Part shown: positions 1 to 7,992 of the stretch, in pieces
Layout: the number at the start of each line of letters is the position of its first letter
How positions within the stretch are numbered: the stretch's first letter is position 1
From: Sva-07 sp963728195
GTDB taxonomy: Bacteria > Actinomycetota > Acidimicrobiia > Acidimicrobiales > Ilumatobacteraceae
NCBI GenBank assembly: GCA_963728195.1
Contig: CAVSIX010000005.1
Coordinates: 310,001-374,000, forward strand
Direction of reading: 5' to 3'
Length of the DNA stretch: 64,000 bases
Made by a program: the position numbers and the translations under genes
Notes under the pieces: model-generated
Databases searched by the model: none
What the model was told of the DNA's origin: nothing
The model's input: the letters and a program-made list of their open reading frames with translations, nothing else

Positions 1-1362
1 GTTGGTGCGGGGGCGATGGGAATGGCGTTCACTGATGCCCTGATCGATCACGCCGACGTGCACGTCACGCTCGTCGACCGCCGTCATGCAGCAAGCGGGC
101 ACTGGCAGGACGCCTATCCGTTCGTTCAGCTGCACCAGGCATCGCCGTTCTACGGCGTGGCGTCGACGGTGCTGGGCGGTGCCGTACAACAGCGCGGTCC
201 GGAGGCGGGGCTCCAGGAGCGGGCGCATCGTGCCGAGATCCAGGCCTACTACGACGCTGTCCTGCACGATCGATTCATCGGTTCCGGTCGGGTTACGTTC
301 CTCGGTGGGGGCGAGTACCGAGCGGTAGGGGCGGCTCACCTCGTCACGTCTCGGGTCTCGGGGGAGACGGTGGAGATCCGCGTCCGTCATCGCGTCGTCG
401 ACGCCGCATACCTGTCGCCGAGCATCCCCTCGACGACCGCACCACCGTTCGAGGTCTCCGACGACGTCGCCGTGGTTGCTGTCAACGAGTTGGCCTCACT
501 GGACGCAGCGCCCAACAGTTATGTCATCGTCGGTTCCGGCAAGACGGCCACCGATGCGATCGTGTGGTTGTCGGCCAACGGTGTGGACCCCGACCGCATC
601 CTCTGGATCCGCCCTCGCGAGCCGTGGATGCTCGACCGCGCCGTCGTGCAGCCGGATCCCGCCGTGGCGATCGGGCTGGCCGCCGACACGATGGCAGCTG
701 CGGCGGGGGCGACGACGCTCGACGAGTTGTTCCTCCGTCTCGAGGACGCAGGCGTGATGCTGCGGATCGACCGTGACGTCACGCCGACCATGGCCAAGAC
801 GCCGACCATCGGGCGGTGGGAACTCGACCTGCTCCGCACGATCGAGGACGTGGTGCGCCTCGGGCACCTCCGGCGCGTGACGCCGAGCGAGATGATCTTC
901 GACGACGGAATCGTCGCCCTGGCGCCGGGTGCGCTGATCGTGCATTGCGCGGCATCGGGTCTGCAGTACCCGCCTCCGGTTCCCATCTGGGGTGCCGATG
1001 CGATACGCCTCCAGACGATCAGGGCCGGGTTCCCGTGCTTCAATGCAGCGCTCGCCGGCTACGTGGAGGCGACCCGGGACGACGACCGTGAACGCAACCG
1101 GTTGTGTCCGACGAACGTGCTTCCGAACGATCCGGCCAGCTGGGCGACGATGCAGGTGCGAGGGGCGCACGCCGTGAAGGCCTTCGGCGCCGAGTCGGAC
1201 ATCGCTGCATGGGCCGACCGATGCGCGCTGAACCCGGCACGCATCGAGCCGTGGCAGCGTGACGATCCTGGCGTTCGTGCAGCTTCGGAGCGACTCGCCG
1301 GCGTCGGCGAGCAGGGCGTGGCGAGACTCGCGGTGTTGGCAGGCGGCCGCCCCGAGCACTGA
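1..1362 (+). CDS. FAD/NAD(P)-dependent oxidoreductase, 5' end cut by the window
   Basis: The reading frame is open from base 1, so the true start lies outside the window. The visible N-terminus reads VGAGAMGMAF, a GxGxxG dinucleotide-binding motif typical of FAD in flavin monooxygenases. A second motif, IVGSGKTATDA, near visible residue 175 fits the NAD(P)H site of the same two-dinucleotide fold. About 450 residues are visible, a usual length for class B flavoprotein monooxygenases or related oxidoreductases. The substrate cannot be inferred. It ends 59 bases before an iron-box promoter, so co-regulation with the next gene is not supported. Family-level assignment is firm; function is not. 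Confidence 0.75.
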   Translation, partial: VGAGAMGMAFTDALIDHADVHVTLVDRRHAASGHWQDAYPFVQLHQASPFYGVASTVLGGAVQQRGPEAGLQERAHRAEIQAYYDAVLHDRFIGSGRVTFLGGGEYRAVGAAHLVTSRVSGETVEIRVRHRVVDAAYLSPSIPSTTAPPFEVSDDVAVVAVNELASLDAAPNSYVIVGSGKTATDAIVWLSANGVDPDRILWIRPREPWMLDRAVVQPDPAVAIGLAADTMAAAAGATTLDELFLRLEDAGVMLRIDRDVTPTMAKTPTIGRWELDLLRTIEDVVRLGHLRRVTPSEMIFDDGIVALAPGALIVHCAASGLQYPPPVPIWGADAIRLQTIRAGFPCFNAALAGYVEATRDDDRERNRLCPTNVLPNDPASWATMQVRGAHAVKAFGAESDIAAWADRCALNPARIEPWQRDDPGVRAASERLAGVGEQGVARLAVLAGGRPEH

Positions 1363-1385
1363 TCGGCGTTCACCGGTGAGGTGAC

Positions 1386-1415
1386 TTGCCGTTCGATGAT
1401 AGGCACACCTAACAT
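1386..1415 (+). promoter_or_regulatory. Putative iron-regulated leaderless promoter with DtxR/IdeR half-box
   Basis: A -35-like TTGCCG (1386-1391), an 18-base spacer and a -10-like TAACAT (1410-1415) lie 6 bases before the ATG at 1422, so the transcript would start at or next to the start codon. Overlapping the -10 is TAGGCACACCTAA (1400-1412). It matches 11 of 13 bases of the right part of the DtxR/IdeR consensus TTAGGTTAGGCTAACCTAA; over the full 19 bases I count 13 matches. A repressor bound here would cover the -10. Prediction only. Confidence 0.5.
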
Positions 1416-1421
1416 TGATGG

Positions 1422-3977
1422 ATGCCGATCGATTCCTCGACCGACGTGCGCACCACTCTCGCAGGCGCCGTGCTCCGATCGCCCGCTCCCTCGTCGATCG
1501 CCGTCATCGCCGGTGATCGAGCGGTCACGTACGGCGAACTGGGTGCGCTGGTCGCGCAGCGACAGGCCGAACTCGGTCTCGACGAACGATGCCTGGTCGT
1601 GCTCGCCGGGCCGCCGTCGCTCGACTGGGTGGTCACCTACCTCGCTCTGCTCGACGACCGTCACGTCCCACTGCTCGCAGCAGACCACACCGGCGACCTT
1701 GTCGAGGCGTGGTCGCCGTCCGCCGTGGTCTCCGTCGGTGCCAGTCGACTCGACGTCGAGCGGCGTGCGCCTCCGGCGGAGCGCGAGCTGCACCCCGACC
1801 TGGCGCTGTTGCTGAGCACGTCGGGGTCGACGGGCAGTCCGAAGCTCGTGCGACTCTCCCAGGCGAACCTGCTCGGCAATGCCCGTGCGATCGCCAACTC
1901 ACTCGGGCTCGAGGCGACGGATCGGGGGATCACGTCGCTGCCGCTGCACTACTGCTACGGGCTGTCGGTGCTCCACAGCCACCTGCTCGTCGGCGCCGGC
2001 GTCGTGCTGAGCGAGGCTTCCGTCGTCGATCCCTGCTTCCGTGCGGCGATGCTCGATCACGGCGTCACCAACGTCGCCGGGGTCCCGCACACGTTCGATC
2101 TCGTCGAACGAGTGGGCGCAGAGCAACTGCGGGTGCCCACCCTGCGGCTGATCACCCAGGCCGGTGGCAAGCTGGCAGCCGACGCCGTCGTGCGCTGGCT
2201 CGACCGGGGCGAGCAGTGGGGCTGCGACTTCGTCGTCATGTACGGCCAGACCGAAGCGACCGCCCGGATGGCCTGTCTGGCGCCGTCGCTCGCGCGGCGC
2301 CATCCCGCAGCGATCGGGCGGCCGATCGCCGGCGGCGAGTTCCGCCTCGACCGGGCCCGCCTGGAAAGCGACAGCGCGGTCGATGGCGACGACGGCGTCG
2401 GCGAACTCGTCTATCGCGGCCCCAACGTGATGATGGGGTACGCCACGACCGAGGTCGAACTCGCACTCGGGTCGACCGTCGAGGAGTTGCGCACCGGCGA
2501 TCTCGCACGGTTCCACGCCGACGGTGGCGTGTACGAGATCGTCGGTCGGTGCGCACGGTTCGTCAAACCATTCGGCCTGCGCATCGATCTCGACGGGGTC
2601 GAACGTGACCTTCGATCGGTGCTCGGGTGCGCCGAGGTGGCCGTCGCCGGCGACGACGAGGGGCTCTCGATCGCGGCGCCGGGCGCCGATCGGGGAGCGG
2701 TCGCCGCCGCGGTCCGGGCGCGCACCGGCCTGCCGGTCGGCCACATCGCCGTCGACACGGTGGCTCCGATCCCTCGGACAGCGTCCGGCAAGGCCGACTA
2801 CGCCGCCATCGGCCGCCGCCGACCAGTGCCGTCGTCGGCGGAGGTCTCGGGCGCGACCGCGGTGGTGGCACTCGTCCTGGGTCGCACCGACGTGTCGCCG
2901 ACCGACACCTTCGTGACACTCGGAGGCGACTCGCTGACCTACGTGGAGTGCTCGATCCGGTTGGAATCGGTTCTGGGGACACTGCCGCCGGATTGGCACC
3001 TGCGCCCCCTCGGATCCCTGCAGCAGCGGCGGCGGTCACGGTTCGTCTCGCGTGTCGACACGACGGTGGCGCTGCGGGCGATCGCCATCTGCCTGGTCGT
3101 CTCGACGCACATGCGCCTCGAGTTCCTCCCCGGCGGAGCACATCTGTTGCTCGCCGTCGCGGGCTACAACCTGAGTCGCTTCCTGCTGCCGATCGAACCG
3201 GTCGGCGATCGTCTTCGCGCTGCGGCACGAACCGTGGCGAGGGTTGCCGTGCCGACGATCGCATGGGTCGGTGTCGGCTCACTGTTCGGCGCCACGTACG
3301 GGATCGGCACGCTCTTGCTCGTCAACAACTACATCGGGCCGGCGTCTCATGCGCTCGACCACTGGCACTTCTGGTTCATCGAGGTGTTCGTCCACGTGAT
3401 CGTCGTGCTGGCGGTGCTGCTGGCGGTGCCCAAGGCGCGGGCGCTCGAGCGTCGGTTCCCGTATGCGTTCGCCCTCACAGTGCTCGGCGTGTTGCTCGTG
3501 CTGCGCATGGACTGGGCGTGGATGGGCGACTGGTACAACGTGCGGTATCGCACCCACGGTGTCGCCTGGTTCGTGGCGCTCGGCTGGCTCGTCCACCGGT
3601 CCGACACGCCGACCACGCGAATGGCGACCGCCGCGCTGTGCGTCGCGACGATCCCCGGGTTCTTCCAGTACGCCCCGCGCGAGTGGTTGATCGCCATCTC
3701 GCTGCTCGTCCTGCTGTTCTGGCGCGAGATCCCGGTGCCGCGGCTCGCCGTCAAGCCGTTGGCGCTGTTGGCGTCGTACAGCATGTGGATCTACATCACC
3801 CACTTCACGATCTGGCCACCGTTGGTCGACCTGCTCGGCATCGAGGGGGCCTACGTCCCGACGCTGATCGGCGGCATCGTCATCGGCATCGCAGTCGAAC
3901 GCATGGTCGAGTCGGGGCGACACCTTGCCTCACGGTTCCAGGTGGTCGACGGTCGCCGGAGTGTTAGGATTGCTTAA
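1422..3977 (+). CDS. Fused adenylation-carrier-acyltransferase_3 membrane protein
   Basis: This 851-residue protein joins three modules. Residues about 1-465 are an ANL adenylate-forming domain: STSGSTGSPK at 132-141, YGQTEA at 274, TGD at 358 and the catalytic lysine in SGKADY at 457. Residues about 470-530 form a carrier domain with GGDSL, whose Ser504 would take phosphopantetheine. Residues about 541-851 are a multi-span acyltransferase_3 domain with the family's R...H pattern (Arg552, His563). The inferred logic is that a substrate is adenylated, loaded on the carrier and handed to the membrane domain for transfer to an acceptor, in the manner of DltA-DltC-DltB but in one chain. Substrate and acceptor are unknown. 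Iron boxes precede this gene and the following Fe importer. Confidence 0.75.
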   Translation: MPIDSSTDVRTTLAGAVLRSPAPSSIAVIAGDRAVTYGELGALVAQRQAELGLDERCLVVLAGPPSLDWVVTYLALLDDRHVPLLAADHTGDLVEAWSPSAVVSVGASRLDVERRAPPAERELHPDLALLLSTSGSTGSPKLVRLSQANLLGNARAIANSLGLEATDRGITSLPLHYCYGLSVLHSHLLVGAGVVLSEASVVDPCFRAAMLDHGVTNVAGVPHTFDLVERVGAEQLRVPTLRLITQAGGKLAADAVVRWLDRGEQWGCDFVVMYGQTEATARMACLAPSLARRHPAAIGRPIAGGEFRLDRARLESDSAVDGDDGVGELVYRGPNVMMGYATTEVELALGSTVEELRTGDLARFHADGGVYEIVGRCARFVKPFGLRIDLDGVERDLRSVLGCAEVAVAGDDEGLSIAAPGADRGAVAAAVRARTGLPVGHIAVDTVAPIPRTASGKADYAAIGRRRPVPSSAEVSGATAVVALVLGRTDVSPTDTFVTLGGDSLTYVECSIRLESVLGTLPPDWHLRPLGSLQQRRRSRFVSRVDTTVALRAIAICLVVSTHMRLEFLPGGAHLLLAVAGYNLSRFLLPIEPVGDRLRAAARTVARVAVPTIAWVGVGSLFGATYGIGTLLLVNNYIGPASHALDHWHFWFIEVFVHVIVVLAVLLAVPKARALERRFPYAFALTVLGVLLVLRMDWAWMGDWYNVRYRTHGVAWFVALGWLVHRSDTPTTRMATAALCVATIPGFFQYAPREWLIAISLLVLLFWREIPVPRLAVKPLALLASYSMWIYITHFTIWPPLVDLLGIEGAYVPTLIGGIVIGIAVERMVESGRHLASRFQVVDGRRSVRIA

Positions 3978-3982
3978 CCAAC
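3964..3982 (+). promoter_or_regulatory. Putative DtxR/IdeR iron box before the Fe(III) importer
   Basis: TTAGGATTGCTTAACCAAC matches the DtxR/IdeR consensus TTAGGTTAGGCTAACCTAA at 13 of 19 positions, keeping TTAGG on the left and TAACC on the right. It overlaps the TAA stop of the preceding gene (3975-3977) and lies about 90 bases upstream of the iron-binding lipoprotein start, as expected for an iron-repressed importer. Binding is inferred from sequence only. Confidence 0.55.
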
Positions 3983-4068
3983 GAAGGCCGCACGGCCGAT
4001 CGCACCACCCCCGCAGGACAGCGAGCACGTCGAACCGGCGGCACGCCACCACGCTCCAGGAGTCTCCG

Positions 4069-5103
4069 TTGCACCCCCGTTCCCATCCCAGCGTCCGCCG
4101 CCTCGTCCCGCTGCTCGGCGTGGGCGCACTGGCGGTCGTGGCCGCCGCCGGCTGCTCGAACGATGACGACGGCGAGACGCTGCAGGTCTACAGCGGTCGC
4201 CACTACGGCATCGAGACGGCGTTCGAGGAATACGAGGAACAGACCGGCGTCGAGGTCGAGTTCCTCACCGGCAACGACGCCGAGCTGCGCGAGCGCATCG
4301 CCGCCGAGGGCGAGGAGACCAAGGCCGACGCCTACATCACCGTCGACGCCGGCAACCTCGCCGCCGCCACGCAGCAGGGGCTCTTCCAGCCGATCGACTC
4401 GCCGGTCCTCGACGCGGCGATCCCGGCGGAGTTGAGCGACCCCGACGGCAACTGGTTCGGTCTGACGCAGCGGGCGCGCACCATCGTCTACAACCCCGAG
4501 CGCATCTCCGCCGACGAGGTGCCCACCACCTATGAGGAACTCGCCGATCCCGAGTGGGAGGGCCGGTTGTGCCTGCGCAACTCGTCCAACGTGTACCAGC
4601 AGTCGCTCGTCGCGAGCCTGATCGCGGTACACGGCGAGGACGAGGCGCAGCGCATCGTCGAGGGCTGGGCCGACAACGCGGACATCCTCAACAACGACGT
4701 GTTGATCCTCGAGTCACTCGCCGACGGGCTGTGCGACGTCGGCATCACCAACCACTACTACCTCGCGCGTCTCTACGCAGAGGATCCCGACTTCCCCGTC
4801 GAGCTCGCCTGGGCCAACCAGGACGGTCGCGGCGTTCACGTCAACGTGTCCGGTGGCGGCGTGACCCGATACTCCTCGCATCCCGAGTTGGCCCAGCAGT
4901 TCCTCGAGTGGCTGGCGACCGATGGCCAGGAGGTGCTCGTCGGCGGCAACTTCGAGTACCCGGCCAACCCCGACACGCCGGTCGATCCGCTGATCGTCGA
5001 GCGGTTCGGTACCGACTTCGTGCGCGACCCGCTCGACGCAGCGGTCTTCGGGGCGCTGAACCCCGAGGCCACTCGGCTGATGGACGAAGCCGGTTACGGC
5101 TGA
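4069..5103 (+). CDS. fbpA: Fe(III) ABC transporter substrate-binding lipoprotein (FbpA-like)
   Basis: The start is a TTG at 4069 preceded by AGGAG six bases upstream. It gives a 344-residue protein with a short hydrophobic signal and lipobox AAAGC, so it should be anchored outside the membrane. The mature part reads LQVYSGRHYG..., the usual opening of periplasmic Fe(III)-binding proteins. It contains adjacent tyrosines 230-231 in NHYYLARLY, the position of the iron-coordinating Tyr pair in FbpA/FutA families. It is the first gene of an importer set, 15 bases before the permease, and sits behind a putative iron box. Upstream in-frame codons back to 3925 overlap the previous gene and lack a ribosome site. 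Confidence 0.85.
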   Translation: MHPRSHPSVRRLVPLLGVGALAVVAAAGCSNDDDGETLQVYSGRHYGIETAFEEYEEQTGVEVEFLTGNDAELRERIAAEGEETKADAYITVDAGNLAAATQQGLFQPIDSPVLDAAIPAELSDPDGNWFGLTQRARTIVYNPERISADEVPTTYEELADPEWEGRLCLRNSSNVYQQSLVASLIAVHGEDEAQRIVEGWADNADILNNDVLILESLADGLCDVGITNHYYLARLYAEDPDFPVELAWANQDGRGVHVNVSGGGVTRYSSHPELAQQFLEWLATDGQEVLVGGNFEYPANPDTPVDPLIVERFGTDFVRDPLDAAVFGALNPEATRLMDEAGYG

Positions 5104-5118
5104 CGTGAGGAGTCGAGC

Positions 5119-6762
5119 GTGACGCGGGCGCTGCGCCGCCGTCCGAGTGGTTCGCGCACGTGGACTGCGGCGACGGTCGTCACCGCCGTGCTCGTCGTCG
5201 TGCCGGTCGCGATGCTGGTGTCGAGCATCGTGCAGCCGAACACCGACGTGTGGAGCCAGCAGTGGCGCACCCGGCTGCCCGAGGAGATTTGGACCACGGC
5301 GGTCCTGCTGGTCGGCGTCGCCGTGTGCACCGTCGTGATGGGCGCGGGTCTGGCGTGGCTGGTGTCGGCCTACCGGTTCCCGGGCTCACGTCACCTCGGT
5401 TGGATGCTGATCCTGCCGCTGGCGATGCCCACCTACATCCTCGGCTTCCTCACGCTGGCCACGCTCGGGCGCACCGGCCCGATCCAGGACTGGTGGAGGG
5501 CGACGTTCGGCCAGGACGCATGGTTCCCCGACATCGAGTCGGTGTGGGGCGCGATTGCGTCGTTCAGCCTGGTGCTGTACCCGTACGTGTACCTGTTGAC
5601 GCGTGCGGCGCTGCGAGATCAGGCGGCCGGCGCCTATCACGCAGCGCGCTCGCTCGGAGCCGGACCCAACGAGGCCGCCCGGCGCGTCGTGTTTCCGCTC
5701 GTGCGTCCGGCGATCGCCGGCGGCGCCGCCGTCGTGATGATGGAGACGCTGACCGACTTCGCGACCGTCCAGTACTTCGGCGTGGACACGGTGTCGGTCG
5801 GCGTGTTCCGCATCTGGCGTGGGACCTACGACCGGGATGCGGCGAGCGAGATCGCCACGTTGGTGCTGGGATTTGCACTGCTCGCCATCGCACTCGAACG
5901 GATCGGTCGGGGACGCGCCCGGTTCGGCCAATCCGGTGGCGCCGGTGCCGGAATCGAACCACGGCGCCTCACCGGATGGCGCGCCGCCGCCGCGACGGGT
6001 GTGTGCGCGCTCGTCGTCGTCGCCGCATTCGTCGGGCCGGTCGTCCAGCTCGGCGTGTGGGCGCTACGCGAGCAGACCTCGGACCGTGGCACGCCGTTGC
6101 TCGACGAGTACCCCAGCTATCTGTGGAACAGCCTGCAGCTCGTGATGGCCACGGTGGTCATCTGCGTGGTGGTCGCCGTCGTACTCGCCAACGCCGAACG
6201 GTTCGGTCGCCCCCGTGTGACCCGTGCCGCCACGCGGATGACGTCGATCGGCTACGCCGTGCCGGGCCCGGTCGTGGGGATCGGCGTGCTGCTCACCGTC
6301 GTCGCCCTCGATGCAGCACTCGAGTGGATCGGCCTCGATCTCCCCGGCGCCGTCGCCACCGGGTCGATCCTCGTGCTGGTGTACGCGTACGCCGTCAGGT
6401 TCCTCGCACCCGGGCTGGTGGCGGTCGAGTCCGGGATCGGCCAGGTGCCCGACGAGATGACTGCGTCGTCACGGACGCTCGGTGCGCCGCCCGCCGCGAC
6501 GATGTGGAAAGTCCACCTACCGCTCGCCAAGGCGTCGCTCGCCGGAGCGGCGATCCTCGTCGGCGTCGACGCCCTCAAAGAGCTGCCGATCGTGCTGCTC
6601 TTGCGCCCGTTCGGGTTCGACACCCTGCCGATCTGGGTGTACAACCTGGCTTCGGAATCACGGTTCCAACAGGCCGCACTGCCCGCACTGTCGATCGTGG
6701 CCGTCGCGCTCGTGCCCGTGTTCATCCTGTCCCGCCAGCTCGATCGACCCTCACGCCGATGA
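5119..6762 (+). CDS. fbpB: Fe(III) ABC transporter permease (FbpB-like, double domain)
   Basis: The GTG start follows GTGAGGAGTCGAGC. This 547-residue polytopic protein carries two permease halves, each with an EAA loop that docks the ATPase (around residues 178-200, EAARRVVFPLVRPA, and around 453-475, TLGAPPAATMWKVHLPLAK). Fused double-domain permeases of this length are usual for Fe(III) FbpB/SfuB transporters. Its stop overlaps the next start in ATGA, so translation of permease and ATPase is probably coupled. Together with its neighbours it should move ferric iron handed over by the lipoprotein across the cytoplasmic membrane. Confidence 0.85.
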   Translation: MTRALRRRPSGSRTWTAATVVTAVLVVVPVAMLVSSIVQPNTDVWSQQWRTRLPEEIWTTAVLLVGVAVCTVVMGAGLAWLVSAYRFPGSRHLGWMLILPLAMPTYILGFLTLATLGRTGPIQDWWRATFGQDAWFPDIESVWGAIASFSLVLYPYVYLLTRAALRDQAAGAYHAARSLGAGPNEAARRVVFPLVRPAIAGGAAVVMMETLTDFATVQYFGVDTVSVGVFRIWRGTYDRDAASEIATLVLGFALLAIALERIGRGRARFGQSGGAGAGIEPRRLTGWRAAAATGVCALVVVAAFVGPVVQLGVWALREQTSDRGTPLLDEYPSYLWNSLQLVMATVVICVVVAVVLANAERFGRPRVTRAATRMTSIGYAVPGPVVGIGVLLTVVALDAALEWIGLDLPGAVATGSILVLVYAYAVRFLAPGLVAVESGIGQVPDEMTASSRTLGAPPAATMWKVHLPLAKASLAGAAILVGVDALKELPIVLLLRPFGFDTLPIWVYNLASESRFQQAALPALSIVAVALVPVFILSRQLDRPSRR

Positions 6763-7847
6763 CCACCGACACGACCACCGACACAGCCAGCGACACGACC
6801 AGGGCGCCCGCACTCGTCGTGCGCGACCTCGCCAAGCACTTCGGCGACGTCGAGGCGTTGCGCGACGTGTCGTTCGAGCTGGGCGCGCACGAGCTGCTCG
6901 CACTCGTCGGGCCGAGCGGTTGCGGCAAGTCGACGTTGCTGCGCGCGATCGCCGGGCTGCAGCGACCCGACGCCGGCACGGTCGTGCTCGACGGCGCCAC
7001 GGTCGACGACGACGACGTGAGCGTGCCCCCCGAACGCCGCCGCATCGGCCTCGTGTTCCAGGAACACGCACTGTTCCCGCACTTGTCGGTCGCCAGGAAC
7101 ATCGCCTTCGGCGTCGGCAAGGGAGCGCACGCGGATGCTCGCGTGGCGTCGATGCTCGACATCGTCGGGCTGTCAGGCTTCGGCGAGCGGTATCCGCACG
7201 AACTGTCGGGCGGCGAACGCCAGCGGGTCGCTCTGGCGCGTGCGCTGGCACCCGAACCGGCGCTGATGCTGCTCGACGAGCCGTTCGCCAGCCTCGATCC
7301 CAACCTGCGCGCCCGGGTGCGCGACGACGTCGTCGCCATCCTGCGCTCGACCGGCACGCCGGCGGTCTTCGTCACCCACGACCAGCCCGAAGCACTCGCG
7401 ATCGGTGACCGGATCGCGGTGATGCGAGGTGGCCGGATCTCACAGCTGGGCTCGCCCGAAGCGGTGTTCCACCAACCGGTCGACAGCTTCGTGGCGGCGT
7501 TCATGGGCGACGCGGACTTCGTGCCGGTCGCCGCCGCCCGTGCCGAGTTCGGATCCGATGTGGTCGGCGGGACGCGAGACGACACCGTCGTGGTGCTGCG
7601 CCCCGACGACGTGACGTTCGCCGTCGACGACCGCGGCAGCGCCGTCGTCGTCGACGCCGAGTTCCGCGGCTCGACGTGGAACTACCGGCTGAAGCTGTCG
7701 TCGGGATGCGACGTGCACTCGATGCGTTCACACCTGCTGCGCGTCCCCATCGGCACCGCGGTGACCCCGGCGATCACGCCCGGCCACCGCCCGATCCATC
7801 TGCCGCCCCCGCCGGACATCCCTGCGATGAGCGAACCGACCACATAG
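6759..7847 (+). CDS. fbpC: Fe(III) ABC transporter ATP-binding protein (FbpC-like)
   Basis: The start is the ATG in the ATGA overlap with the permease; earlier in-frame codons are antisense-like arginine-rich sequence. The 362-residue ATPase has Walker A GPSGCGKS at 51-58, signature LSGGERQ at 149-155, Walker B LMLLDEP at 169-175 and the H-loop in VFVTHDQPEA, followed by a C-terminal regulatory region as in FbpC. It energises iron uptake by the two preceding products. Its last codons (MSEPTT and stop) lie inside a dispersed hairpin repeat (7824-7864), so the repeat has replaced or extended the natural C-terminus. Confidence 0.85.
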   Translation: MTTDTTTDTASDTTRAPALVVRDLAKHFGDVEALRDVSFELGAHELLALVGPSGCGKSTLLRAIAGLQRPDAGTVVLDGATVDDDDVSVPPERRRIGLVFQEHALFPHLSVARNIAFGVGKGAHADARVASMLDIVGLSGFGERYPHELSGGERQRVALARALAPEPALMLLDEPFASLDPNLRARVRDDVVAILRSTGTPAVFVTHDQPEALAIGDRIAVMRGGRISQLGSPEAVFHQPVDSFVAAFMGDADFVPVAAARAEFGSDVVGGTRDDTVVVLRPDDVTFAVDDRGSAVVVDAEFRGSTWNYRLKLSSGCDVHSMRSHLLRVPIGTAVTPAITPGHRPIHLPPPPDIPAMSEPTT

Positions 7848-7924
7848 CGGCGTGTGGCTCATCGGTGGGCGAGGTCCGGCGGCTGCGATAGCGAACGGAC
7901 CGGATGGCGGCGTGTGGCTCATCG
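7824..7924 (+). repeat. Dispersed 42-nt hairpin repeat, locus 1 (two tandem copies)
   Basis: Copies lie at 7824-7864 and 7885-7924, a 61-base period. Each has a left arm near GCGATGAGCGAA and a right arm ending GGCTCATCG. The second copy has lost one G in the left arm. In copy 1 the stem could extend through CCACA/TGTGG. Copy 1 contains the stop codon of fbpC; the second copy lies between fbpC and the P-type ATPase. Confidence 0.85.
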
Positions 7925-7992
7925 GTGGGCGAGGCGCGCAGTCGTGGCCATCGACCCTAGGCAGGGCAATCGAGGATTGGTTGGCTGGGGGC

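Noticed and set aside
7852..7992. Longer N-terminus of the P-type ATPase
   Set aside because: The extra 47 codons translate hairpin repeat sequence and precede the natural family start at ATG 7993.
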